Of a stretch of DNA of 64,000 nt, positions 35,088 through 43,620 are shown one piece after another. Numbering within the stretch: position 1 is the stretch's first letter; each line of letters starts with the position of its first letter. Made by a program: the position numbers and the translations under genes. The notes under the pieces were generated by a model that was not told the DNA's origin, searched no databases, and saw only the letters and a program-made list of their open reading frames with translations. This DNA is from Microbacterium sp. MYb62 (GTDB lineage: Bacteria > Actinomycetota > Actinomycetes > Actinomycetales > Microbacteriaceae): the NCBI RefSeq assembly GCF_002979475.1, contig NZ_PCOY01000002.1, forward strand, positions 248,001-312,000. Direction: 5' to 3'.

Positions 35088-36272
35088 GTGACGAGTACTG
35101 CATCCCCGGGCGCCGGAGCGCTGGCCGGGATCCGCGTGGTCGAGCTCGGCCAGTACATCTCGGGCCCGTTCGCCGCCAAGCTGCTCGCCGACCTCGGCGC
35201 CGACGTCGTCAAGGTCGAGTCGCCCGAGGGCGACCCGATGCGCCGGTGGGAGGGTCGGGCGACCATGAGCCCGCAGTTCGCCGCCTACAACCGGGGCAAG
35301 CGCGGAGTGGTCCTCGACCTCAAGAGCGCCGAGGGCCTCGCCGCCCTGTTCGGGTTGGTGGATGACGCCGACATCGTGCTCGACAACTTCCGTCCCGGCG
35401 TGGCAGAGCGGCTCGGCTTCGGCCCGGATGCGCTGCACGCCCGCAACCCGCGAGTCATCACATGCTCGATCACCGGCTTCGGTGCGACCGGCCCCGCGGC
35501 GAAGCGACCCGCCTACGACACCGTGATCTCGGCCACCGGCGGGATGTACAGCCAGGTCGTCCCGGCTTCCACGATCCGTCCGCTGGGACCGGCCTTCTCC
35601 GATCTGCTGTCCGGGATGTCCGCGGTGCAGGCCGTGCTCGCCGCCCTCCACGCCCGCGACGGGAGCGGAGTGGGGGAGCATGTCGAGGTCACGATGGTCG
35701 GTGCCCTGCTCGACTTCCTGACCGAGTCGGCCTCGGCGTTCCTGGAGACAGGGCAGGTCTCGTCGCCCGACTCACGGCCGCGTCGTGCGCAGGCCTATGC
35801 CTGCCGGGGCTCGGACGACAAGGCGTTCGTGATCCACATGTCGGTGCCCGAGAAGTTCTGGACCGGCCTGCTCGACGTGCTCGAGCGGCCCGACCTCGCC
35901 GACGACCCGCGGTTCTCGACACGCGAGGGGCGCGTGCGCAACTACGACGAGCTCGACGTCGTGCTCAAGGAGATCGCCGCCACCCGGCCCCGCCAGTACT
36001 GGCTCGACCGACTCGCGGCGCATGACATCCCGCACGGTCCGCTGAACACGATGGGCGACCTGTTCGACGATCCGCAGATCGCGAGCATGGGGCTGGTGGA
36101 GGAGATCGAGGGGCCCGACGGCGCGCTGCGTGTGCCCGTGCCCAGCATCCGATTCCAGCGCTCCGGGCGCCCGGAGCTGCGCTACGCGCCCGCGCTCGGC
36201 GCCGACACCGAAACGATCACCGGACTGCAGTCCGGAGCCGAACCCGCGCGAGCGAAGGAAGGGGCAGCCTGA
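35088..36272 (+). CDS. Family III CoA-transferase (CaiB/BaiF type)
   Basis: The 394-residue enzyme moves CoA between acyl groups. It has the N-terminal GIRVVELGQYISGPFAAKLLADLGADVVKVE family stretch (core LADLGADVVKVE), an NFRPGVAERLG motif, and the catalytic Asp in GPAFSDLLSG. It starts at a GTG. Its presence suggests one pathway intermediate is an acyl-CoA. Confidence 0.88.
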   Translation: MTSTASPGAGALAGIRVVELGQYISGPFAAKLLADLGADVVKVESPEGDPMRRWEGRATMSPQFAAYNRGKRGVVLDLKSAEGLAALFGLVDDADIVLDNFRPGVAERLGFGPDALHARNPRVITCSITGFGATGPAAKRPAYDTVISATGGMYSQVVPASTIRPLGPAFSDLLSGMSAVQAVLAALHARDGSGVGEHVEVTMVGALLDFLTESASAFLETGQVSSPDSRPRRAQAYACRGSDDKAFVIHMSVPEKFWTGLLDVLERPDLADDPRFSTREGRVRNYDELDVVLKEIAATRPRQYWLDRLAAHDIPHGPLNTMGDLFDDPQIASMGLVEEIEGPDGALRVPVPSIRFQRSGRPELRYAPALGADTETITGLQSGAEPARAKEGAA

Positions 36273-37135
36273 TGCCCGGTATCGACGACCTCGTCGCGAT
36301 CGACGTCCACACCCATCCGCAGACCGAGGAATTCATCGCCGCGATGGGCCAGCGGCACTCCCAGATGTCGGCGCACTTCGGACGCGAGCGGCCGGTCGTG
36401 TCGTTCGCCGAGCAGGCCGACCAGTACCGCGACCGCAGGATGATGGCCGTGATCGTGAACTCCGACTCGGAGACCACGAGCGGCATCAAGGGCGCACCGA
36501 ACGACCTGCTCGGCAAGGCTCAGCAGGACCACCCCGACGTGTTCCTCGCGTTCGCCGGCATCGACCCGTGGAAGGGCGAGGCCGCAGTCGCCGAGATCCG
36601 TCGGATGCACGCCGAGTACGGCATCAAGGGCGTCGGCGAGCTCAACCCGTCGCGGCAGAAGTTCCTCGCGAACGACCGGCGCTTCTTCCCGATCTGGGAG
36701 GCCTGCGCCGAGCTCGGACTCGTCGTCATGTTCCACTCCGGATTCCCCGGCGCCGGTGCGGGCACCCCCGGCGGTGGCGGCTACCGTCTCGAGAACGCCC
36801 GCCCCGTGCCCTACATCGACGACGTGGCGGCCGAGTTCCCCGAACTGAACATCATCAGCGCGCACCCGGCCTGGCCGTGGCACCTCGAGAACCTGGCGAT
36901 GGTCTGGCACAAGTCCAACGTGTACCTCGACCTGTCCGGCTGGGCACCGAAGTATCTGCCGCCCGAGGTGGTCCGCTATGCCGACTCGCTGATCTCCGAC
37001 CGGGTGCTGTTCGGGTCGGACTGGCCCGTGATGTCTGCGGATCGCTGGATGGCCGAGTTCGACGAGCTCGAGCTCAAGGAGGAGTCGCGCCGGAAGATCC
37101 TGCTCGACAACGCACGCAAGCTGTTCCGACTGTGA
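36272..37135 (+). CDS. Amidohydrolase-2 family metal hydrolase/decarboxylase (ACMSD-like)
   Basis: The 287-residue TIM-barrel protein carries the metal ligands of this family: DVHTHPQ near the N-terminus, FHSGFPG, SAHPAWPW and GSDWPV. Members include 2-amino-3-carboxymuconate semialdehyde decarboxylase and hydratases or hydrolases that act after ring cleavage. Decarboxylation or hydrolysis of a ring-fission product is therefore likely. The ATG overlaps the CoA-transferase stop (TGATG). Confidence 0.82.
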   Translation: MPGIDDLVAIDVHTHPQTEEFIAAMGQRHSQMSAHFGRERPVVSFAEQADQYRDRRMMAVIVNSDSETTSGIKGAPNDLLGKAQQDHPDVFLAFAGIDPWKGEAAVAEIRRMHAEYGIKGVGELNPSRQKFLANDRRFFPIWEACAELGLVVMFHSGFPGAGAGTPGGGGYRLENARPVPYIDDVAAEFPELNIISAHPAWPWHLENLAMVWHKSNVYLDLSGWAPKYLPPEVVRYADSLISDRVLFGSDWPVMSADRWMAEFDELELKEESRRKILLDNARKLFRL

Positions 37136-37156
37136 GCGCGAAGGAAGGAGCCGATC

Positions 37157-37999
37157 GTGGCTGAACTGGTGATGGCCGCGGCGACCCCGCACAACCCGCT
37201 GCTGTGGCGGGCGATGCGCGAGCCGATGCCCGATGACCTGATCGCGGTCGAGGCGAACTTCCGTCGCATCCGCGAGGCGATCACGGATGCCGGCGTCGAC
37301 ACGCTCATCGTGCTCGGCACGGACCACGTGCGGCAGTTCTTCTCCGACAACTCGCCGGCGTTCATCGTCGGCAAGGCGGCTTCGTACCACGGCACCTACG
37401 AGAACGAGGTGCGCACCTTCGGCATGGAGTACGCCGAGCTCACCGGCAACCCGGAGCTGGCGACGCAGATCACCGGCCGCGAAGTGCTCCCCGAGACGAT
37501 CGACTTCTCGGTCTCGCACGAGTGGCGTCTCGACCACAGCTTCGTGCTCCCGCTGCAGTACGTGCGTCCAGAGCTCGACCTGCCGGTCGTGCCGATCCAT
37601 GCGAACTCGATCCTGCCGCCGCTGCCTACCGCCGCGCGCTTCGCCGCGCTCGGGCAGCACCTGCGCACCGCGGTGGAGTCCTGGGACAGCGATGCCAGGG
37701 TGGGGCTGCTCACCTCTGGCCACATGGCCACCGACGTCGGCGGACCCCGCACGTTCAACGGCTCGCCCGACCCGGAGTTCGACGCCGAGGCGGTGACCTG
37801 GATGCGTGACGGAGACCTCGACGGCGCGATCACCGGATGCCGATACGACCGGATCATGGCCGCCGGCAACGTCACCTACCAGTACGTGAACATCGTGACC
37901 GCGCTCGCCGCGATGCAGGGTCGCCCCGCTGATCTGGCGGAGGCCACGACCTCGCGCTTCGCCTCCAGTCCGTTCTTCCTGTGGAGGGCCGCGTCATGA
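37157..37999 (+). CDS. Class III extradiol ring-cleavage dioxygenase, LigB-type subunit
   Basis: The 280-residue protein resembles LigB-fold dioxygenases, which use Fe(II) to cleave catecholic or hydroxylated heteroaromatic rings. Likely metal-site elements are the N-terminal AAATPHNPLL, TDHVRQFF, SHEWRLDHSF and HANSILPP. It starts at a GTG after GGAAGGAG. A LigA-like gene follows with an ATGA overlap, giving the two-subunit organisation of protocatechuate 4,5-dioxygenase relatives. The ring substrate is unknown. Confidence 0.82.
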   Translation: MAELVMAAATPHNPLLWRAMREPMPDDLIAVEANFRRIREAITDAGVDTLIVLGTDHVRQFFSDNSPAFIVGKAASYHGTYENEVRTFGMEYAELTGNPELATQITGREVLPETIDFSVSHEWRLDHSFVLPLQYVRPELDLPVVPIHANSILPPLPTAARFAALGQHLRTAVESWDSDARVGLLTSGHMATDVGGPRTFNGSPDPEFDAEAVTWMRDGDLDGAITGCRYDRIMAAGNVTYQYVNIVTALAAMQGRPADLAEATTSRFASSPFFLWRAAS

Positions 38000-38343
38000 G
38001 CCGGTACATGATGAACAAGTTCATCCGCGCCGTCGAGATGAGCACCGCGAACGTGAACGCCTACGTCGCCGACACCGAGCGATTCGTCGACGGCTGGCTC
38101 GCCGGGGGAGCGGGGCCCGCCGCGGTCGCCGACGACCGGGTGCTGACCCCCGAGGAGCGCATCGCGTTCGTGAACCGCGACTACGGCGCACTGTATGGTC
38201 TCGGTGCGCACCCGTATCTGCTCTGGCACTTCACCGAGGCCGTCTACGAGCACGAGTACACCGAGGGATTCGGATGGCGTGAGCTCGTCGAGCGCTACCG
38301 GGCCGCGATCATCCCCCACGGCGAGGTCGACGACATTCCCTGA
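37996..38343 (+). CDS. LigA-type small subunit of the extradiol dioxygenase
   Basis: The 115-residue helical protein contains LTPEERIAFVNRDYGALYGLGAHPYLLWHF, a stretch characteristic of LigA subunits (core RDYGALYGLGAHP). LigA caps the active site formed by LigB. Its start overlaps the LigB stop (ATGA), so equal synthesis is likely. It ends the operon, converging with a WXG100 cluster. Confidence 0.85.
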   Translation: MSRYMMNKFIRAVEMSTANVNAYVADTERFVDGWLAGGAGPAAVADDRVLTPEERIAFVNRDYGALYGLGAHPYLLWHFTEAVYEHEYTEGFGWRELVERYRAAIIPHGEVDDIP

Positions 38344-38375
38344 CGCGTTCGACGCCGGTTCTCATCTGGTCTCGG

Positions 38376-38867
38376 CTAACCGGTGAGGCCGAGTTCGGCG
38401 GCGCGGCGAGGATTCGCCGGCAGCGCCGGATCGATGTCGACGGACCGCGACCAGCCTTCGTCCTGGACGGGCACGCCGCGGGCGAGGAGCGCTCGCACGG
38501 CGTCGTCGACCCCGTCGACGAAGTCGCCGCCGACGTGCGATCCGGCGATGAGCGAGACGATCACGCGAGTCGTCTGCGGGTCGCCCGCGCCGACCCACGT
38601 GACGGCGACGCCCCGGGCGGACAGCGGACCGACCCTGGTCGTGATCGCGGAGAGGCCGCTTCCGCCGATCAGGACGTCTCCCACGACGGATCCGCGTCGA
38701 TGGATGCGCTGCACGCCGGTCGTCGCGTCAGGGGTGTCCGTACGGAAGTGCGCAGCCTGCATCGCGCGGTCGATCTCGACCAGGGCGATCTCGACCGCAT
38801 CGGCCGGGACACGGAAGGTCCGCGCGCCGTTGACCGCCCACCGCAGACGGCGCGGATCCTCGGTCAC
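38376..38867 (-). CDS. ESX-cluster hypothetical protein
   Basis: I do not recognise this family. The 163-residue product lies last in a four-gene minus-strand operon with a WXG100 protein. It has alternating strands and helices without membrane segments. The GTG at 38867 overlaps the WXG stop (GTGA); an ATG at 38876 is an alternative. It resembles the EspG/secretion-accessory size range but has no diagnostic motif. Confidence 0.55.
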   Translation of the reverse strand: MTEDPRRLRWAVNGARTFRVPADAVEIALVEIDRAMQAAHFRTDTPDATTGVQRIHRRGSVVGDVLIGGSGLSAITTRVGPLSARGVAVTWVGAGDPQTTRVIVSLIAGSHVGGDFVDGVDDAVRALLARGVPVQDEGWSRSVDIDPALPANPRRAAELGLTG

Positions 38868-39154
38868 CGCGGCCATCCCTGGGCGAGGGACCGCTCGAGG
38901 TCGCGCAGTCCCGTCGACCATTCGTCCGCCAGCTCGCCGGCGGCGTTCGCGATGGCGGCGAGCTCGGTCATCTGGCTCGTCCATCGGCTCTGCGCCGCCG
39001 CATAGGCGGCCTGGGCCTCGCCGCTCCAGCGGTGGGAGAGGTCGTCGGACACCGCTTCCAACCGCGCGAGCGCGGCCGTGATCTGCGCGCTGCCTGCGGT
39101 GATCTCCGCCGCCAGGGCCGTGATCTGCGTGGGCTCGGCTTTGAGGATCGCCAT
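38864..39154 (-). CDS. WXG100-family protein
   Basis: This 96-residue helical protein has the turn motif W43-S-G45 and a downstream Y51, diagnostic for ESAT-6-like proteins. It is coupled to the preceding gene by TGATG. No ESX machinery is nearby, so secretion would rely on genes elsewhere. Confidence 0.82.
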   Translation of the reverse strand: MAILKAEPTQITALAAEITAGSAQITAALARLEAVSDDLSHRWSGEAQAAYAAAQSRWTSQMTELAAIANAAGELADEWSTGLRDLERSLAQGWPR

Positions 39155-39570
39155 CAGATCCGCCTCTCCCGTGCCGCCATGTCGCGCAGCATCTCTTGGA
39201 TGCGAGCACCGCGTTCGGTCGTCTCCGCGTGCAGGGCGCGCAGCTCTGCTCCGGGGTCACGCGGATCGCCCGGCGCGCTGCGTCGCAGGGCGTCGACGAG
39301 CGCTTCCGACTGCCGTGCCCCGGTCTCCCGCACGAAAGCCGCCTCGACCGAGTCGTCTTCCCCGGAGAGCACGGCCTCGCGCGTCGTGAGGTTCAGGTCG
39401 ATCCGCCCCTGCAGCACCTGCCACTCACGGCCCAGCGCTCCCGCGCGGGCCTGGGCGGCGAAGGCCTCCTCGGCGTCTTCCGCCTCGCCGGGAGGGAAGA
39501 GCTCGTCGAGTTCCGAGCGGATCGCGGCGAGGCGCTCCCGCCACGCTGCAGGGTCGTTCGCAGGGGTCAT
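39154..39570 (-). CDS. ESX-cluster small helical protein
   Basis: The 138-residue, highly charged protein (WRERLAAIRSELDELFPPGE) is predicted to be helical throughout and could form coiled coils. Its start overlaps the preceding large gene (ATGA) and its stop overlaps the WXG100 start. The family is unknown; position suggests a chaperone or accessory role. Confidence 0.6.
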   Translation of the reverse strand: MTPANDPAAWRERLAAIRSELDELFPPGEAEDAEEAFAAQARAGALGREWQVLQGRIDLNLTTREAVLSGEDDSVEAAFVRETGARQSEALVDALRRSAPGDPRDPGAELRALHAETTERGARIQEMLRDMAARERRI

Positions 39571-40772
39571 GCGTACTTCCTCGTGGTGTGGAGGAGGACC
39601 TGGGCCAGGTCCTCCAGGCGGAGGAGATTCTCCACCAATTGGGCGCGGGCGGACACGACGCTCTCGATCACGTCGTAGATGATGTTGATGATGGAGTAGA
39701 TCAGGCGGATCACTCCGAAGATCTTGGTCGCGGCGAGGGCGCCCTCCGCCGCGGCGACGATCCACCCGGCGATGGGGACGGTCGCTTCGAGCGCCATTCG
39801 GAGCAGCGTCTGCGAGAGCTGGTTGATCGCGAAGCCGATGGTCGCCGCCGCGGTCTTCGAGGCCAGGACCAGCTGACCGACGAGGCCGGCGACCGTGTCG
39901 GCCACGCTTCCCAGGCCGAAGGCCCCGAGCCCGATCGCCGTCATCCCGCCCTGATACGCGGTCCCGACATCGCCTTCCCAGAACGTGCCCGACTCGGCGA
40001 GGCCGGCGGCGTTGTCGGAGATCGCGCGCATCGACTCCCCGACGTGGGTCCACGCCTGCTGCACCTCTTCGATGCCCGTCCAGTCCCCGGCGAACGGCTT
40101 CATGATGACGTCTTCGAGAAGGCTCATGCCGATGAGCTGCTCGATGAGCCAGTCGACGCCGCCCAGGATCGGTCCGGCGCCCCAGCGCATGTTCTCGATC
40201 TCACTCTTGGTGGCGTTCGGGGCGACCAGCCACGACGACGCATCCGATCGCTCACTCACCGCACCGCCTCCCGTCCATCCGTCGACGCGGGAGGTCGCGT
40301 TCTCGTAGAGGCCGGTGACGCCGTCGGACAGCTTCCCCGGCGTCTCGACGATCTCGACGATGAGATTGGGTTCCGGCGCACCATGGTCGGCCGGCGCTGT
40401 GGAACCGGCTCCGCCGAGCGTGGGCGAGGACGACAGCGGGCTCTGATAGGGAGGGAGACTCAGGCCGATCTGCTGCATCAGTTGCTGCGCGGCCTGGTGG
40501 GCCTGCTGTTCGTGCGCTTCGTACGAGCGCGCGGCATCATCGACTCGATCTGCCGCCAGAGTGCACACCTGCCCGAAGGTGTCCGCCGCCTGCACCCCGA
40601 GCATGGCGACCACCAGCGAGACGCCGGTGAACGGCAGCATGACGATGCCCGTGTCCGATGGCGTGAGGATGCCGTAGCGCTGGATGTAGTCGGCGACCGC
40701 CCGAGTGTGCGCCTCCTGCTGCCTCCGCAGCACCTGCGACGCGAGCGCCAATTGACCGTAATCGACCTGCAT
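39567..40772 (-). CDS. Large WXG-containing ESX-type secreted protein
   Basis: The 401-residue protein starts with a helical domain (MQVDYGQLALASQVLRRQQ) and has an internal W-E-G turn near residue 265 (FWEGDVGTAYQGG). Hydrophobic Ala-rich segments follow (about 275-370), which may insert in a membrane. The start follows GGAGGT. It leads the four-gene WXG100 operon. It lacks a recognised toxin domain at the C-terminus and so may be a structural or pore-type protein rather than a nuclease. Confidence 0.62.
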   Translation of the reverse strand: MQVDYGQLALASQVLRRQQEAHTRAVADYIQRYGILTPSDTGIVMLPFTGVSLVVAMLGVQAADTFGQVCTLAADRVDDAARSYEAHEQQAHQAAQQLMQQIGLSLPPYQSPLSSSPTLGGAGSTAPADHGAPEPNLIVEIVETPGKLSDGVTGLYENATSRVDGWTGGGAVSERSDASSWLVAPNATKSEIENMRWGAGPILGGVDWLIEQLIGMSLLEDVIMKPFAGDWTGIEEVQQAWTHVGESMRAISDNAAGLAESGTFWEGDVGTAYQGGMTAIGLGAFGLGSVADTVAGLVGQLVLASKTAAATIGFAINQLSQTLLRMALEATVPIAGWIVAAAEGALAATKIFGVIRLIYSIINIIYDVIESVVSARAQLVENLLRLEDLAQVLLHTTRKYA

Positions 40773-40846
40773 GATGACCTCCGTGAGCGAGTCTAGGCGT
40801 CCGAGGTTTCGGCGCCCTCGTCGGCCGACCCGTGGTCATCGGGCGC

Positions 40847-40884
40847 GACGGATGCCCCGTGGTGGGGTCCACGGGGCATCCGTC
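40847..40884. terminator. Strong hairpin terminator
   Basis: GACGGATGCCCCGTGG (40847-40862) pairs perfectly with CCACGGGGCATCCGTC (40869-40884) around six bases. It lies between the chaplin-like gene and the WXG operon, which are both on the minus strand, and likely separates them. The bases that follow on the plus strand are T-rich. Confidence 0.7.
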
Positions 40885-41015
40885 CTTTCTGCGCCGGCGT
40901 CGAACGACGGTGCGAGCTGGGGGCTGCGAATCCGTCGACGCTGAGGTGGACGCGGCGGCGCACCGGCGGCGCGGGGTCTCCTCCCCCGAGGACGACCGCA
41001 CCGCCGGCGTCGTGG

Positions 41016-42518
41016 CTACGCCGTCAGCCGGCGACGTCGCAGCATTCCTGCGCCTCCGAGGAGGAGCAGGAATGCTGCGAGGGCGATCAGACCTTCGGAA
41101 GGGGCGCCGCCGGTCATCGCGAGCCCCTCCGCCTGGCCGGTGGCCGCCGCGCCCGAGGCGGTGGTGGCTCCGGTCGAGGCGCCGGGGGTCGTGCCCTGGT
41201 CAGTTCCGGGGGTCGTTCCCGGGTCCGTGCCGGGGTCGGTGCCGGGGTCGGTTCCCGGGTCGGTTCCGGACCCGGCGCCGGGATCCGTCACCGTCGACTC
41301 GCCGACCACGGAGATGGCGTTCCCGCCCAGCGTGATCGGAAGGCTGATCGGCAGCGCCAACTGGGTGCCGCCGAGGACGCTGTCGGTTCCGGTGGTGGTG
41401 TTGCCGCCGGTGGCCGGTGCGGTCGGTGCGGTGGTGGTTCCCCCACCGGTACGGGCGACGGTGGCGTCGTCGAGGACGGAGATCGCGTTGCCGGTCACGC
41501 CCACGGGGGCGGTGACGGGCGCGGTGATCTGGGTGCCGCCGAGGACGCTGTCGGTTCCGGTGGTGGTGTTGCCGCCGGTCGCGGGTGCGGTCGGTGCGGT
41601 GGTGGTTCCCCCGCCGGTCGAGCTGGTGTCGCCGAGCAGCGAGATCGCATTTCCCGACACCGTCACCGGTGCCGTGACGGGAGCAGTCGCCTGCGTGCCG
41701 CCGAGGATGGCGTCGTCACCCGAGGTGCCCGCCGCGGTGGCGGGCGCGGCGGACCCGGTCGGTCCGGCAGTGCCGGTTCCGGTCGAGCTGGTGTCGCCGA
41801 GCAGCGAGATCGCATTCCCCGACACCGTCACCGGTGCCGTGACGGGGGCGACCACCTGGGTGCCGCTGCCGACGCCGTCGTCGCCGGACGTGGCTGCGCC
41901 GAGCGGAGCGGAGGATGCCGGTGCTGCGGCTCCCTGCCCGGTCGGTGCGGTGCTCTCGGTGTCACCGACCAGCGACACGGCGTTGCCCGTCACGGTGATC
42001 GGTGCGTTGACCGCGAGCAGCGCCTGGGTGCCCGAGAGCACGCCGTCCAGGCCGTTCGTGGTCACGAGAGGCGCCCCGGCCGGTGTTCCGGCCTGGGGAG
42101 CCGGACTCTGGGGAGTCACGGCCGGGGCGCTGGTCGTCGACGTGTCGAGCACGCTCACGGCGTTGTTCGACACGGTGACGGGGAGGTTCACGGTGACGGC
42201 GGCCTGGGTGCCCGATGCCGTACCCGATTCCCCGCTGGTCTGCACCGGGGCGGCGGCAGGAGCCGGTGCCGGTGCCGGTGCGGGAGCCGGTGCCGGAGCC
42301 GGTGCGGGAGCCGGTGCGGTGGACACGGCGTCGCTCAGCACCGAGATCGCGTTGTTCACGATCGAGATCGGTGCGGTGATCGCTGTCTCCGCTTGTGTGC
42401 CGGAGAGCAGTCCGTCGTCTCCGGTCGTCTCGGCCGCGTTCGCGGCCGTCGCGCCGAGGAGCGTGATGCCCCCGGCGATGAGCGCGCCCCAGAGGGCTCG
42501 CTTGAGGAAAGTGCGCAT
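41016..42518 (-). CDS. Secreted surface protein with seven chaplin-like repeats and a wall-sorting signal
   Basis: The 500-residue protein has a signal peptide ending near ANAAE. Seven repeats of about 55 residues share the core SGTQ-x4-V-x-APVTVSGNAISLLGD, closely resembling chaplin domains but without cysteines. They are separated by Ala/Pro, Thr/Gly and GTDP linkers. The C-terminus has LAMTGG near residue 466, a hydrophobic segment and RRRR, a variant sortase signal. Chaplins assemble amyloid-like surface layers in Streptomyces, so a surface coat role is plausible. Confidence 0.72.
   Translation of the reverse strand: MRTFLKRALWGALIAGGITLLGATAANAAETTGDDGLLSGTQAETAITAPISIVNNAISVLSDAVSTAPAPAPAPAPAPAPAPAPAPAAAPVQTSGESGTASGTQAAVTVNLPVTVSNNAVSVLDTSTTSAPAVTPQSPAPQAGTPAGAPLVTTNGLDGVLSGTQALLAVNAPITVTGNAVSLVGDTESTAPTGQGAAAPASSAPLGAATSGDDGVGSGTQVVAPVTAPVTVSGNAISLLGDTSSTGTGTAGPTGSAAPATAAGTSGDDAILGGTQATAPVTAPVTVSGNAISLLGDTSSTGGGTTTAPTAPATGGNTTTGTDSVLGGTQITAPVTAPVGVTGNAISVLDDATVARTGGGTTTAPTAPATGGNTTTGTDSVLGGTQLALPISLPITLGGNAISVVGESTVTDPGAGSGTDPGTDPGTDPGTDPGTTPGTDQGTTPGASTGATTASGAAATGQAEGLAMTGGAPSEGLIALAAFLLLLGGAGMLRRRRLTA
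41361..41618. repeat. Near-identical 168-bp direct repeats inside the chaplin-like gene
   Basis: The blocks 41361-41450 and 41529-41618 are nearly identical and 168 bp (56 codons) apart, encoding consecutive repeat-plus-linker units. A similar pair, 165 bp apart, begins at 41621 and 41786. Because both periods are multiples of three, recombination would change repeat number without breaking the frame. Confidence 0.75.
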
Positions 42519-42621
42519 GATCGTTCTCCTTGACTGGATGGATCGTCTGAGGGGTGCGCGCGATCAGAGTGCGCGCGCAGCACGGCATCTGTCGTTCCCG
42601 GGGGAACGACGTGACGATCCG

Positions 42622-43620
42622 TCAGTCGGGAGAGACGTCGGTGTCGGCGACCGGCGAGGAGGGAAGCTCGTCGTCGGATGCGCCGGATGTCCGCTCACCA
42701 GCACGGAGCGGAGAGGAGTTCGCGTCGCTGAGGCGCGCGGGGGACGCGCCGTTGCCGCCGCCGGAACCGGCGGAGGACGACGCGGGCACGGCGGTGCCCG
42801 GTGGGCTCCCGGAGGGAGGTCCGGCGGGCACAGGGGTGGTGTGGTCGACGTCTCCGGCACCGTTCGTGGCGGGGAGCGCGCTCGACGGTGGGGATCCTGC
42901 CGAGGACGCAACCGTCGGCGATACCGGTGGCTTCGACGCGGTGTGCTCGACCGCGATGACGGTCGTCGTCGTCGCGGCAGGCTCGGCGGCGCTCCCGGGA
43001 GCGGCGCCGGGTTCGGGAGCCGCAGGCGCCGTCGGGTCGAGTGCTTCGAGCACGGGCGGGACGGTCTCTGCGGTGACGTTCCCGAGAAGGGCCGTGGTGT
43101 CATCGACCACGCCGACGACGTCATCCACTGCGGAGATCAGGCCGAGGTCGGAGACGAGTCCGCCGACCACCGGGATGCCGGCGACCGTGTCGAGAATCGG
43201 GTCGGTGATCTGCGAGACCGGTGCGCCCGTCAGAACATCGGTGACCGGTGCGACGACCGCGGTCGCGGTCTCGGTCACAGCGTGCACGACGGGTGCCGCG
43301 ACCGGCCCGACGACCGGAGCGTCCACGATCGGCTGGGTGGCGGTGGCGACGATGGCGGGGGCAGCCTGCTGCACGGGTGCGACCACCTGGGTGACGACGG
43401 GGGCGACGACCTGCGTGACGATCGGGGCCACGGGTGCCGCGACGGCGGACACCGTGTCGCTGACGAGCGAAGTGAGCCCGTCGAGTGGGCCGTCGTCCTG
43501 CTCATCCGCGTGCGCGGATCCGCCTCCGAGGAGCACGGTCAGCGCCGCCCAGGCGAGCACGCCGATTCCACCCCAGAAGACCACGGCGGGTACGCCGCGT
43601 CGGGTGGCCCGAGCGTCCAC
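42622..43620 (-). CDS. Secreted Ala/Val/Pro-rich protein
   Basis: The 332-residue product starts at a GTG after GGGGGAGG. It has an N-terminal hydrophobic segment (VVFWGGIGVLAWAALTVLLGG) and an AHADE signal-cleavage site. The next 170 residues are rich in PV/TQVV repeats (APIVTQVVAPVVTQVVAP), then a low-complexity Pro/Ser/Ala tail. There is no sorting signal. It sits 103 bp before the chaplin-like gene and may contribute to the same surface structure. No enzyme motif is seen. Confidence 0.6.
   Translation of the reverse strand: MDARATRRGVPAVVFWGGIGVLAWAALTVLLGGGSAHADEQDDGPLDGLTSLVSDTVSAVAAPVAPIVTQVVAPVVTQVVAPVQQAAPAIVATATQPIVDAPVVGPVAAPVVHAVTETATAVVAPVTDVLTGAPVSQITDPILDTVAGIPVVGGLVSDLGLISAVDDVVGVVDDTTALLGNVTAETVPPVLEALDPTAPAAPEPGAAPGSAAEPAATTTTVIAVEHTASKPPVSPTVASSAGSPPSSALPATNGAGDVDHTTPVPAGPPSGSPPGTAVPASSSAGSGGGNGASPARLSDANSSPLRAGERTSGASDDELPSSPVADTDVSPD

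Noticed and set aside
40773..41015. Short open frames between the chaplin-like gene and the WXG operon
   Set aside because: They run through the perfect 16-bp hairpin at 40847-40884 and lack ribosome sites; the region is better read as a terminator.
41361..41900. Regularly spaced repeats that could suggest a CRISPR array
   Set aside because: The units are in-frame protein repeats of 55-56 codons without distinct spacers, and no cas genes are present.
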